From Chloroflexus aggregans DSM 9485 (lineage in GTDB: Bacteria > Chloroflexota > Chloroflexia > Chloroflexales > Chloroflexaceae), in NCBI RefSeq assembly GCF_000021945.1, contig NC_011831.1, positions 3,671,353 through 3,735,352 on the forward strand: DNA of 64,000 nt. The letters are read 5' to 3'. Positions 33,705 to 41,821 of this stretch are shown here, piece after piece. The position numbers and the translations under genes are program-made. Positions within the stretch are counted from its first letter, which is position 1, and every line of letters starts with the position of its first letter. Below the pieces are notes generated by a model, which was not told where the DNA came from, did not search any database, and was given only the letters and a program-made list of their open reading frames with translations.

Positions 33705-36665
33705 ATGCGTTGGGGGGTCATCACACTTCTGATCTTGGGCTTAGTCGGTGGTTGGTGGCAACCATCGTATGCCCAGCTTCCATCGGTCCTCATCAACGAG
33801 GTTATGCATTATCCATCGACCGGTTCAGAATGGGTAGAACTCTATAACCCCGGCGTGTTGCCAATCGATCTCAGTGCCTGGCGGATTGATGATGCTACGA
33901 TTGGTGGCCTCCATACGATCATTGCTGAGGGTACGATTATCCCATCCGGTGGTTTGTTGGTTATTGAGCTGTCTAACCCGATACTCAACAATAACGATCC
34001 GGATCAAGTTCAATTGAGTGACCGCTTCGGTAACTTGATCGACCAGAGTCCGTTAGCGATAGTGCCACGCGATCAAACCATCGCTCGCCAACCTGATGGG
34101 AGTCCGTATTGGCAGATCGGCCCACCGTCACGATCGGTATGGAATGGTGGCGTAGCACCGACAATGATAGTTCCGTCCGCGACAAGTGAAACGGTGACCG
34201 CTGCCGTGACGATGACGGCTACCGGCACGTCCACGCCTACCGCGATAATTGCCACCGACACATCCACACCAACTGCGACAACAGTCACCGTACCGCCAAC
34301 CGAAACAGCGACGGTGACTGCTACGGCACCGCCAACTGAAACAGCGACTGCTACGGTACCGCCAACCGAAACAGCGACGGCGACTGCCACCGCACTGGCA
34401 ACCGAAACGGCGACCCCGACGGTCACGGCGACGGCAACACCGGCGATCGACCAGGTCATCATCACCGAGATTGCGGCAGCGGGTGAGGTGGAATGGATTG
34501 AGCTGACCAACCGGGGTGCGGGTACGGTGGTCGTGACCGGGTGGGTCTTGGAGCGGGTGAGCAGCAGTGGCAGCAGTGTGCGGCGCGCGCTCCCCGACCT
34601 CACGCTCGCGCCGGGAGTGTATGTCGTGGTCGAGGTGCCGCGCGGGACGCTCCCGGATAGCGGCGGCGAACTGCGGTTGTGGTGGGGCGCGACGGCGATG
34701 AGTACGGCAGTGACGTACCCGGCGCTGATCGCCACGACGGTCTATGCGCGGCGTGAGGTCGCTGCCGAGGTGTGGGAGGTCAGTACGGTTGCGACGCCGG
34801 GCGCGGCGAATGTCTTTCCCTCGCCGACAGCGACTGCACCGCCAACCGAAACAGCGACGGCGACTGCCACCGCACTGGCAACCGAAACGGCGACGGCAAC
34901 ATCGGCGGTCGACCAGGTCATCATCACCGAGATTGCGGCAGCGGGTGAGGTGGAATGGATTGAGCTGACCAACCGGGGTGCGGGTACGGTGGTCGTGACC
35001 GGGTGGGTCTTAGCGCGGGTCAGCAGCAGCGGCAGCAGCGTGCGGCGCGCGCTCCCCGACCTCACGCTCGCGCCGGGAGTGTATGTCGTGGTCGAGGTGC
35101 CGCGCGGGACGCTCCCGGATAGCGGCGGCGAGCTGCGGTTGTGGTGGGGTGAGACGGCGATGAGTACGGCGGTGACGTACCCGGCGCTGACCGCCACGAC
35201 GGTCTATGCGCGGCGTGAGGTCGCTGCCGAGGTGTGGGAGGTCAGTACGGTTGCGACGCCGGGCGCGGCGAATGTCTTTCCCTCGCCGACAGCGACTGCA
35301 CCGCCAACCGAAACAGCGACGGCGACTGCCACCGCACTGGCAACCGAAACGGCGACCCCGACGGTCACGGCGACGGCAACACCGGCGATCGACCAGGTCA
35401 TCATCACCGAGATTGCGGCAGCGGGTGAGGTGGAATGGATTGAGCTGACCAACCGGGGTGCGGGTACGGTGGTCGTGACCGGGTGGGTCTTGGAGCGGGT
35501 GAGCAGCAGTGGCAGCAGTGTGCGGCGCGCGCTCCCCGACCTCACGCTCGCGCCGGGAGTGTATGTCGTGGTCGAGGTGCCGCGCGGGACGCTCCCGGAT
35601 AGCGGCGGCGAACTGCGGTTGTGGTGGGGCGCGACGGCGATGAGTACGGCAGTGACGTACCCGGCGCTGACCGCCACGACGGTCTACGCGCGGCGTGAGG
35701 TCGCTGCCGAGATGTGGGAGGTCAGTACGGTTGCGACGCCGGGCGCGGCGAATGTCTTTCCCTCGCCGACAGCGACTGCTACGGCAACGCTTCCGCCTAG
35801 TGTGCCAGCGACTAACCCGCCCACAGTAACCAAGACTCCCACTGCTTCCAATACCCCGACCAACACAAAAACACCGACGGCGACGAAAACACCGACGGCG
35901 ACGAAGACTCCCACCGCTACGAAAACACCGACGGCGACGAAGACTCCCACCGCTACGAAAACACCGACGGTGACGAGAACACCAACAGCGATTGCAAGCG
36001 TTATCGCGACCGCTTGGCCAGTGGGAGGTGTAGTGATCAATGCGTTGTTGCCGATCCCAGAGAGCGGGCAGAGTGAATGGATTGAACTCGCCAATCAACT
36101 GACGATACCGGTTCAGCTCGGTGGTTGGTTTATCACCGATGCTAGCGGTCAGCGTCGGTTGCTCTCTGAACAGGAATTGATGGCAGGGGCAACAGTGCGG
36201 ATTCCACTTTCACGGGCGTTGCTGAACAACAGTGGCGATAGTGTGCAATTACACGATCCGCTAGGTACGGTGATTGACACTTTCCAGTATTCAACCGCAT
36301 CGGTTGGTAGTATCATCTGGCGACAGCCGGCTTTGTCAGTATCTGAGGAGGCAGTGCTCGTTGCCACCGACCTACCACCATCCTCACCGAAACCGGTCGT
36401 GACGGTGTTCACCGTACCCATCGATCGCCGGCCTGCCTCATTATTACCCCGTGTGCCGGTCGCCAGCTCTCTACCCACCACGTTGGTTGTCACCCCAGCA
36501 ATCACATCGTTGCCGGTTGTAACGAGTGAATGCACTACGTGTGCGCAACCAAACTGGTCTGTGTCACGGATCGCTGCTGCTATTTTGGGTGTTCTCTCCC
36601 TCCTGCTCTTTGTTGTCGAACCAACATCGGTGAAAACTGCGCAACGCGATCAGGATATGCTATAA
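33705..36665 (+). CDS. Secreted multi-domain lamin-tail-domain (LTD) protein with Thr/Pro-rich linkers
   Basis: A 986-residue surface protein. It has a signal peptide at residues 1-24 (cleavage after SYAQ likely) and an LTD domain at about 25-150 (VLINEVMHYPSTGSEWVELYNPG). Three near-identical LTD-like domains follow (IITEIAAAGEVEWIELTNRG), joined by Thr/Ala/Pro-rich linkers. Then come a TKTPTA repeat tract, a final LTD (VVINALLPIPESGQSEWIELAN) and a C-terminal transmembrane helix near 955-972 with a short charged tail. There is no LPXTG motif. LTD domains occur in bacterial surface proteins and nuclease-linked proteins of unclear role. AGGAG precedes the ATG. Confidence 0.87.
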   Translation: MRWGVITLLILGLVGGWWQPSYAQLPSVLINEVMHYPSTGSEWVELYNPGVLPIDLSAWRIDDATIGGLHTIIAEGTIIPSGGLLVIELSNPILNNNDPDQVQLSDRFGNLIDQSPLAIVPRDQTIARQPDGSPYWQIGPPSRSVWNGGVAPTMIVPSATSETVTAAVTMTATGTSTPTAIIATDTSTPTATTVTVPPTETATVTATAPPTETATATVPPTETATATATALATETATPTVTATATPAIDQVIITEIAAAGEVEWIELTNRGAGTVVVTGWVLERVSSSGSSVRRALPDLTLAPGVYVVVEVPRGTLPDSGGELRLWWGATAMSTAVTYPALIATTVYARREVAAEVWEVSTVATPGAANVFPSPTATAPPTETATATATALATETATATSAVDQVIITEIAAAGEVEWIELTNRGAGTVVVTGWVLARVSSSGSSVRRALPDLTLAPGVYVVVEVPRGTLPDSGGELRLWWGETAMSTAVTYPALTATTVYARREVAAEVWEVSTVATPGAANVFPSPTATAPPTETATATATALATETATPTVTATATPAIDQVIITEIAAAGEVEWIELTNRGAGTVVVTGWVLERVSSSGSSVRRALPDLTLAPGVYVVVEVPRGTLPDSGGELRLWWGATAMSTAVTYPALTATTVYARREVAAEMWEVSTVATPGAANVFPSPTATATATLPPSVPATNPPTVTKTPTASNTPTNTKTPTATKTPTATKTPTATKTPTATKTPTATKTPTVTRTPTAIASVIATAWPVGGVVINALLPIPESGQSEWIELANQLTIPVQLGGWFITDASGQRRLLSEQELMAGATVRIPLSRALLNNSGDSVQLHDPLGTVIDTFQYSTASVGSIIWRQPALSVSEEAVLVATDLPPSSPKPVVTVFTVPIDRRPASLLPRVPVASSLPTTLVVTPAITSLPVVTSECTTCAQPNWSVSRIAAAILGVLSLLLFVVEPTSVKTAQRDQDML
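34449..34837 (+). repeat. LTD repeat unit 1 (389 bases)
   Basis: First of three units nearly identical at DNA level, starting GACCAGGTCATCATCACC and ending CGACAGCGACTGC. Units 2 and 3 begin 462 and 942 bases later. Recent duplication or gene conversion is inferred. Confidence 0.9.
34911..35299 (+). repeat. LTD repeat unit 2 (389 bases)
   Basis: Second unit. It differs from unit 1 at a handful of bases (for example GCGCGGGTC for GAGCGGGTG near 35014) and its preceding linker lacks 18 bases (TPTVTA) found before units 1 and 3. Confidence 0.9.
35391..35779 (+). repeat. LTD repeat unit 3 (389 bases)
   Basis: Third unit. It is closer to unit 1 than to unit 2, including the same preceding linker, and runs into the TKTPTA tract. 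Confidence 0.9.
35865..35985 (+). repeat. Short tandem repeats coding for TKTPTA
   Basis: About six copies of an 18-base unit such as ACGAAAACACCGACGGCG alternate with a synonymous variant (AAGACTCCCACCGCT). They code for a Thr/Lys/Pro spacer likely to be extended and perhaps O-glycosylated. Confidence 0.8.
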
Positions 36666-36666
36666 T
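36658..36666 (+). promoter_or_regulatory. Extended -10 promoter of the ROK gene
   Basis: TGC-TATAAT at 36658-36666, overlapping the stop codon of the LTD gene, 57 bases before the ROK ATG. No convincing -35 box is seen, as is common for extended -10 promoters. Confidence 0.6.
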
Positions 36667-36722
36667 CTCACAACACCGGTGTAGCCGATGACCTGAAAAG
36701 ATAATTCAGAGAGGAACCCCCT

Positions 36723-37694
36723 ATGAAAGATCTGCCTACCCTGATCGGTGAACGGTTGACGCAGAACCTGTGGGGCGTTCTCGGCAATCAAGGTTATATT
36801 CTGGGGATCGATCTCGGTAGTTACGGTTTGCGGGTAGCGTTGGTCGATCTCCAGCATCATACCTATCACAATGCAGCGATCGAATTGGTCGAGTATGAAG
36901 ATCCTGACGCCACGGTTAAGCGTGTCGTTGAACTGGCACGAGGCCTGATGGCTCATACCGGCGCAACCATCGATCGGTTGGTACGGGTTGGTGTCGGTTT
37001 TAGTGGACCGGTCGATCTACGCTATGGTACGGTGCGCTTAGCACCCCGGCGGCCCGGTTGGGAAAATTACCCTCTTCAGGAACGGTTTGAGCAAGCGTTT
37101 GATACCGTCACCCTGATCGATAATGATGCGAACTTGATCGCACTCGGTGAGGCGACGTTTGGGATTGGGAAGGGATGCCAACATCTCTTCTACTTCCACC
37201 TCAGTACCGGTGTCGGTGGTGGTGCGGTGTTGAACGGTCGTCTTTATCACGGCGCACACTCAATGGCCGGCGAAATCGGGCATGCGGTCGTCGGGCACGG
37301 ATGGGATGGTGATGGTCGTCCGGAGACGCTCGAAGAGTTAGTTTCGATTGGGGGGGTGTTACGGCGAGCTGCTGCTGGAGGACTCACTACCGATCGGTTG
37401 GAAGACATCTTTAGCGATCACCCGGTGGCGCGTCGGGTTGTGCAGTATACCGTCGATTTGATGGCTACCCGGATTGCCCAGGTCATTGCACTCCTTGATC
37501 CTGAAATGGTCGTGCTGGGTGGAATTGTCGTTCGGATTGGCGGCGATCGCTTCGTTGAGGCGATTGCGTCGAAGGTAAACAATTTTATTGCGCCACAATT
37601 TACCCGTCCGGTGCCGGTCGTTGCCTCGATTCTTGGCCCCGATAGTGTAGCGATTGGGGCAGTTGCGATGGCACTCGATAGTTTATCGGATTAA
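36723..37694 (+). CDS. ROK-family sugar kinase without the zinc motif
   Basis: A 323-residue actin-fold kinase. GIDLGSYGLRVALVD is phosphate loop 1, VGFSGPVDLRYGTVRLAP and IDNDANLIALGEA (catalytic Asp) follow, and STGVGGGAVLNGRLYHGAHSMAGEIGH is the ROK signature region. The usual CxCGxxGCxE zinc site directly after GEIGH is replaced by AVVGHGWDGDGRPETLEELVS, so zinc cannot be held in the normal way. Glucokinase or N-acetylsugar kinase activity is possible. There is no DNA-binding domain. GAGAGG lies before the ATG. Confidence 0.87.
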   Translation: MKDLPTLIGERLTQNLWGVLGNQGYILGIDLGSYGLRVALVDLQHHTYHNAAIELVEYEDPDATVKRVVELARGLMAHTGATIDRLVRVGVGFSGPVDLRYGTVRLAPRRPGWENYPLQERFEQAFDTVTLIDNDANLIALGEATFGIGKGCQHLFYFHLSTGVGGGAVLNGRLYHGAHSMAGEIGHAVVGHGWDGDGRPETLEELVSIGGVLRRAAAGGLTTDRLEDIFSDHPVARRVVQYTVDLMATRIAQVIALLDPEMVVLGGIVVRIGGDRFVEAIASKVNNFIAPQFTRPVPVVASILGPDSVAIGAVAMALDSLSD

Positions 37695-37768
37695 TGCTCA
37701 GCGCTGTTTGCACGGAGCGCCGAGCAATGTTACAATGCAATAAGCTATATCGTAGCCCTACGGATAGC

Positions 37769-37800
37769 AGGGAGGCATTGTCCGCCTCTCTGTTTCCTGT
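37769..37800 (+). terminator. Possible terminator after the ROK gene
   Basis: AGGGAGGC (37769-37776) and GCCTCTCT (37784-37791) form an eight-pair stem with one G/T wobble and a 7-base loop, followed by GTTTCCTGTTGT. A TGT-TACAAT at 37731-37739 in front of it could be a promoter, in which case this would act as a leader hairpin for the next gene. Confidence 0.45.
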
Positions 37801-37826
37801 TGTCTGTAAGTATAGTTGGGGGCAAA

Positions 37827-37976
37827 ATGGACGCGAAGACGATCATCTTTGGCGATACTGCTATCGACCGTTTGCTCCAATGGTTGCGGGCAAGCGGTGA
37901 ACCGAAGGACGTGCGCGAAGTGTTGCTTCAATATCTCGAAATCTTACACAAGTTGGTGACGGAGGAGAGCGAATGA
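37827..37976 (+). CDS. Small protein of 49 residues coupled to the next gene
   Basis: A short frame, MDAKTIIFGDTAIDRLLQW...EILHKLVTEESE, with regular codon use like its neighbours. It is predicted to be helical and acidic at the C terminus. Its TGA overlaps the ATG of the following 650-residue gene (ATGA), a strong sign that it is translated and functionally linked to it. A GGGGG stretch stands ahead of the ATG. No family was recognised. Confidence 0.65.
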   Translation: MDAKTIIFGDTAIDRLLQWLRASGEPKDVREVLLQYLEILHKLVTEESE

Positions 37977-39925
37977 CCGCCACAACTGGAACGTTGGCCG
38001 ATGAAGTATGGCGACTAATGACCGCGCAAGGTATCCTCTTCGCCGTTGATGCCCCTATCCGCCAGACCCTCAGCAATCTGGTTGAGTTTTTTGCTGCCCG
38101 GCTCCAACGCGATCCTGATAGTGTGCGTGCTGAACTCGAAGCTGCTCTTGCTGCCGATGAGCGGTTTACTCGAGAGGAGATAAACGGTCAGGTCGTATTC
38201 GTTACCTCGCGGCAAGGGCGTTACGTTCCGCCCGAAACAACTGATACCCATACATTTAAACAGCGTCTCTACGAGCCGGAGAAACCACTACCGATTGACG
38301 ATCTGAGCGTTGTGGTGTCGACATCACGTCCGGCATTAACGACGGTAGAGCCGGTGTATATCTCGGATTATTGGATTGAGCAGGCCCGGTTGGTAGCGGC
38401 TGCCAAAGCTGCCGAACAAGTGGCGCCGGTGGAAGCGCCTGCACCGGCTGAAGGAGCGCCGGTTGTGGTTGAGCAGCCGGTCGCCGAAGTGAAGCCATCA
38501 CCGGCTGTAGCCGAGGTGGCGACGCCGCCGGTGGAAGTCGAGACGACGGCAGAGGTAGTTGGGTCGTCTGAGCCGGCTGTAACTGAGCCGGTAGCTACCG
38601 AAGTCGCGCTGCCATCCGAACCTGCCGAGCCGAGCACGGTGATCGTTGTCGAGGGTGTCGCGATTGATCTACGTCTCTCGCCAGCCGAGATAGTTGCTGA
38701 ACACGGCTCGCTGCTTGAGCGTGTTCTGACCGAGCGGCTTGAGCAAGACCCATTGCGGCGCATCGTGAGCTTTGGTCGCTTGCATTATCCTGAGGCGAAC
38801 CTTGTCAGCTTTGGTAAAAACGATCTCCGCAAGATTCGCGACTACATTATCGAACGGAACGAGCCGCTTCTCGATACCGAGATCATCGCCGACCTCTACT
38901 ATCATAATCCGCGTCAACCCGATTACGAAGCCTTCCGTTTCTCGCTCAACTACCGCTTGTCGCGCGAGAAGGATTTTGAGTTTGTTGGGGTTGAAGGGGC
39001 AAATATCTGGTCAACGAAGGGTTTGCCCTCGATTGGCTCGAAGCGCGTGAAGGCGGCAGAGATGGGTCAGTTGACATCCTATCTCATCGAGGGCTTTGAC
39101 GATAGTCTCGCCGATCAGAGTGCTGAGGCGATTGCCGCAAGTGGGAGTGTGACGCGCTTCCTGACCTTCTTTGAATGGGAGTACGGCGTGCTGCCACTCG
39201 ATGCGGCGATGACTGCCCTGTTGCCGAAACCGGTCTTCGCCGATCAACGAAGTGCCGTTCTGCGCTTCGATTCGCCACAGCACTTTAGCTCGTATTTGGT
39301 AGAAGTCCGTTATCCGACCGGTAACCGCGGTGGGTGGTTGCAAGGACTAGAGGACTTCTTCCACGAGCATCTTGTACCCGGTGCGCTGATCACGATTAGT
39401 CGTACCGATGCTGTGAATGTCTTTTCGATCGGCTATGAAGAGGCCGATGAAACGACGGCACGCTTGCTGACGTTCGACGAAAAGAAGAATAAGTTCTCCT
39501 TCGCGAATATGACCTTCTACTGCATGGTTGATGACGATCTGCTGCCTGAGCAGAATCGCTACGGCAAGCTGCGCAATCTGAAGGCGTTTGCGATGGGTGA
39601 ACGGCGTAAGGCAGAGATGATCCTCGAGCACGTGTGCGAAACGATGGGGGAACGGAGTGGGAGTCGTGACCAGCCCATGTACCGGGTGACGTTTGATGAT
39701 GTGTTCATTGCGTACAATGTGCTGCGTCCGGCGTCACGCTCATTTCTACAAGCACTCCTCGATAGTCACCCCTCTGTCGCTGCCGATCCGGCTGCACCGG
39801 GGAGTTTCCTCTTCACCCCGCCGCCGGTGGAGAGGGGAGCTGATGAAGCCGAGGATGAGGAAGATTTGCCGATTCAGCCGACTTTGCGCCGGCGCAGTGG
39901 TCGCTATATCGAAGACGATGAGTAG
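37973..39925 (+). CDS. Conserved-looking protein of unknown function, 650 residues
   Basis: Not recognised. Residues 1-115 look globular. Residues about 140-225 are a low-complexity Val/Ala/Pro/Glu linker. A large C-terminal part (about 225-620) has mixed alpha/beta character with FGRLHYPEANLVSFGKNDLRKIRDYIIERNEPLLDTEIIADLYYHNP and FFEWEYGVLPLDAAMTALLPKP. The end is acidic then basic. There is no signal peptide or membrane helix, so it should be cytoplasmic. It is preceded by GGAGGAG and coupled to the 49-residue gene. A role in DNA or RNA binding is only a guess. Confidence 0.8.
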   Translation: MTATTGTLADEVWRLMTAQGILFAVDAPIRQTLSNLVEFFAARLQRDPDSVRAELEAALAADERFTREEINGQVVFVTSRQGRYVPPETTDTHTFKQRLYEPEKPLPIDDLSVVVSTSRPALTTVEPVYISDYWIEQARLVAAAKAAEQVAPVEAPAPAEGAPVVVEQPVAEVKPSPAVAEVATPPVEVETTAEVVGSSEPAVTEPVATEVALPSEPAEPSTVIVVEGVAIDLRLSPAEIVAEHGSLLERVLTERLEQDPLRRIVSFGRLHYPEANLVSFGKNDLRKIRDYIIERNEPLLDTEIIADLYYHNPRQPDYEAFRFSLNYRLSREKDFEFVGVEGANIWSTKGLPSIGSKRVKAAEMGQLTSYLIEGFDDSLADQSAEAIAASGSVTRFLTFFEWEYGVLPLDAAMTALLPKPVFADQRSAVLRFDSPQHFSSYLVEVRYPTGNRGGWLQGLEDFFHEHLVPGALITISRTDAVNVFSIGYEEADETTARLLTFDEKKNKFSFANMTFYCMVDDDLLPEQNRYGKLRNLKAFAMGERRKAEMILEHVCETMGERSGSRDQPMYRVTFDDVFIAYNVLRPASRSFLQALLDSHPSVAADPAAPGSFLFTPPPVERGADEAEDEEDLPIQPTLRRRSGRYIEDDE

Positions 39926-40003
39926 CACTGGTCGCTGTTGGTCTGCAATTGGCGAGCATACGAGTTTCAGGTGAGGTTCTCTTATCCACGTCAATATCGA
40001 TGA

Positions 40004-40038
40004 AGAGGGGCAGCTTCTGCGAGCTGCCCTCTCTTTCC
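40004..40038 (+). terminator. Probable terminator after the 650-residue gene
   Basis: AGAGGGGCAGCT (40004-40015) pairs with AGCTGCCCTCT (40022-40032) with one bulged G, loop of six bases, followed by CTTTCC. The T run is short. Confidence 0.65.
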
Positions 40039-40090
40039 TGCGACGATAGTGTCTATGTACCCGGCTGGATAATCACCTACGTATATCATT

Positions 40091-41005
40091 ATGATCAAAC
40101 CAACGTTTGCTGAACGTGTTGCTCAGCTTGAAACGAGTGACAAAGCGCCAACTCGCCTCGATCTGAAATTGCTGGCGAACCTTGGTCCTGAAAGTGTCTA
40201 CATTTTTTGGGAACAGTGGCGTACATTTAGTCTCGAACGGCGACGCCATATCATGCGTCTGCTTGCCGAGATGGCAGAAGAGCAGATCCAGCTTGATTAC
40301 CGTCCGGTGTTCCGCGCCTGTCTGGCCGATCAAGACCCCGAAATCCGGGTGCTGGCTATTGAAGGGTTGTGGGAAGATGACCACGAACAGATGATGGATC
40401 GACTGATTCAGATGATCCACGACCCGGCGGGTGAGGTGCGAGCTGCGGCATTGCTCAGCCTCGCTCGTTTTGCCTATCGTGCCGAGATCGGTGAATTGGC
40501 GGCAAGTGCATGTGAACGCTTGCATGCAGCATTACTTGCGGCTGCCAATGATGAGACTCAGCCGCTCGAGGTGCGGCGGCGGGCTATTGAGGCCCTTGGT
40601 TACTTTGCCACGTCGCATGCTGCCCAAGATGCTATCGGGCGGGCATACCATGCGGAGGACATTCTCATGCGTGAGAGTGCTGTCTTGGCGATGGGGCGCT
40701 CAATGCTACCGACTTGGATGCCGTATATCAAACGCGAGTTGCAAAGCCCGTCGCCGGCGTTACGCTACGAAGCGGCACGTGCGGTCGGTGAATTTGGTGA
40801 AGATGGGCGTGATTTGCTGCCGTTACTCTTGCCGTTGGTGGAAGAGGAAGATACTGAAATAGCCCTTGCTGCGATTTGGGCGCTCGGTCAGGTGGGTGGC
40901 CCAGATGCACGCCGGATTTTGCAACGGCTGTCTCGTTCACGGGATGAAACCCGTGCGCAGGCGGCCCAAGATGCGCTTGCCGAACTCGATTTTGATACCC
41001 TCTGA
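40091..41005 (+). CDS. HEAT-repeat protein
   Basis: A 304-residue all-helical protein. HEAT-type repeats are clear: DPEIRVLAIEGLWED, AGEVRAAALLSLARFAYRAEI, LEVRRRAIEALGYFATSH, SPALRYEAARAVGEFGED, DTEIALAAIWALGQVGGPDARRILQRL and ETRAQAAQDALAEL. Such proteins are scaffolds for protein binding or phycobilin-lyase-like roles in phototrophs. It begins a plus-strand run of close genes (PIG-L, FemAB, MurE, DHOD-like) with gaps of 6 bases or less apart from one of 31. The ribosome binding site is weak. Confidence 0.85.
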   Translation: MIKPTFAERVAQLETSDKAPTRLDLKLLANLGPESVYIFWEQWRTFSLERRRHIMRLLAEMAEEQIQLDYRPVFRACLADQDPEIRVLAIEGLWEDDHEQMMDRLIQMIHDPAGEVRAAALLSLARFAYRAEIGELAASACERLHAALLAAANDETQPLEVRRRAIEALGYFATSHAAQDAIGRAYHAEDILMRESAVLAMGRSMLPTWMPYIKRELQSPSPALRYEAARAVGEFGEDGRDLLPLLLPLVEEEDTEIALAAIWALGQVGGPDARRILQRLSRSRDETRAQAAQDALAELDFDTL

Positions 41006-41011
41006 GGATGT

Positions 41012-41821
41012 ATGCCGTTTGTTACCGAACAGGCCGCGACATTGCCCGACGGCTATCGTCATATCGTGTTGTCGCCGCATCTTGATGATGCGGCGCTTTC
41101 CTGTGGAGGCTTTATTGCCCGCGCTACCGCTCTCGGTGAACCGGTCTTGGTGGTAAATATCTGTAGTGGTAGCCCACCACCGGATACCGAGTTTAGCCCG
41201 TTTGCCCAATCGTTGCATGCCCGCTGGGGTTTGCCACCGGCCACGGTCGTTGCTCACCGACGAGTTGAAGATGCTGCGGCGCTGGGTGTACTTGGCGCCG
41301 ATGCCTTGCTTGTCCCCGCACTGGATGCGATTTATCGCCGACCCGATGTCTATGCCGATGAGACGAAGCTGTTTGCCGTTCCGGCCTCTGATGATGATCT
41401 GGCCGATGTGGTTCGTACACTCATCGCTAGCTTAACCGAACGCTACGCGCGGGCCAGTTTTTATCTTCCCTTAGGTGTTGGCCTCCATGTCGATCATCAA
41501 CTGGTCTTTAGCGCGGCAACTGCTGCGTTACTTGAAACAGGTGTCTCCTATGCTTATTACGAGGATTTTCCTTATGCGCGGCAGGAAGCAGCCGTTGAGC
41601 AACGCATGACGATGATCGGACGTGAACGTTATACACCGCGCTATGTTCCGCTCGATGAGGTATTGCTTACGCGCAAGATAACCGCGATCTCGGCGTATGC
41701 CAGTCAATTGGGTGTGCTCTTCGGCGGTACGGCGGCGATGCCGGCGGCCGTTACCGAATACGCAATGCGCGTTGCACCGCAGAATATGCGCTATGCCGAG
41801 CGACAATGGGTACGGGTATGA
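41012..41821 (+). CDS. PIG-L/LmbE-family deacetylase
   Basis: A 269-residue zinc-dependent N-deacetylase. LSPHLDDAALSCGG holds the His23, Asp25, Asp26 site and GLHVDHQLVF (about residue 160) gives the third metal ligand region. Members act on N-acetylglucosaminyl lipids or conjugates such as those in mycothiol or bacillithiol synthesis. Here the neighbours FemAB and MurE point to the cell envelope. Its stop overlaps the FemAB start (ATGA). Confidence 0.9.
   Translation: MPFVTEQAATLPDGYRHIVLSPHLDDAALSCGGFIARATALGEPVLVVNICSGSPPPDTEFSPFAQSLHARWGLPPATVVAHRRVEDAAALGVLGADALLVPALDAIYRRPDVYADETKLFAVPASDDDLADVVRTLIASLTERYARASFYLPLGVGLHVDHQLVFSAATAALLETGVSYAYYEDFPYARQEAAVEQRMTMIGRERYTPRYVPLDEVLLTRKITAISAYASQLGVLFGGTAAMPAAVTEYAMRVAPQNMRYAERQWVRV

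Noticed and set aside
34449-35779. Regularly spaced repeats considered as a CRISPR-like array
   Set aside because: Units are 389 bases, coding and without unique short spacers; they are protein domain repeats.
35010-36098. Minus-strand frames of 136-362 residues opposite the LTD repeats
   Set aside because: They are the complement of the repeats, rich in Arg/Gly or Val/Ala, and repeat with the same period. The plus frame has signal peptide, domains and membrane anchor.
33705-36665. Sortase-anchored protein
   Set aside because: There is no LPXTG motif before the C-terminal helix and no sortase gene nearby.
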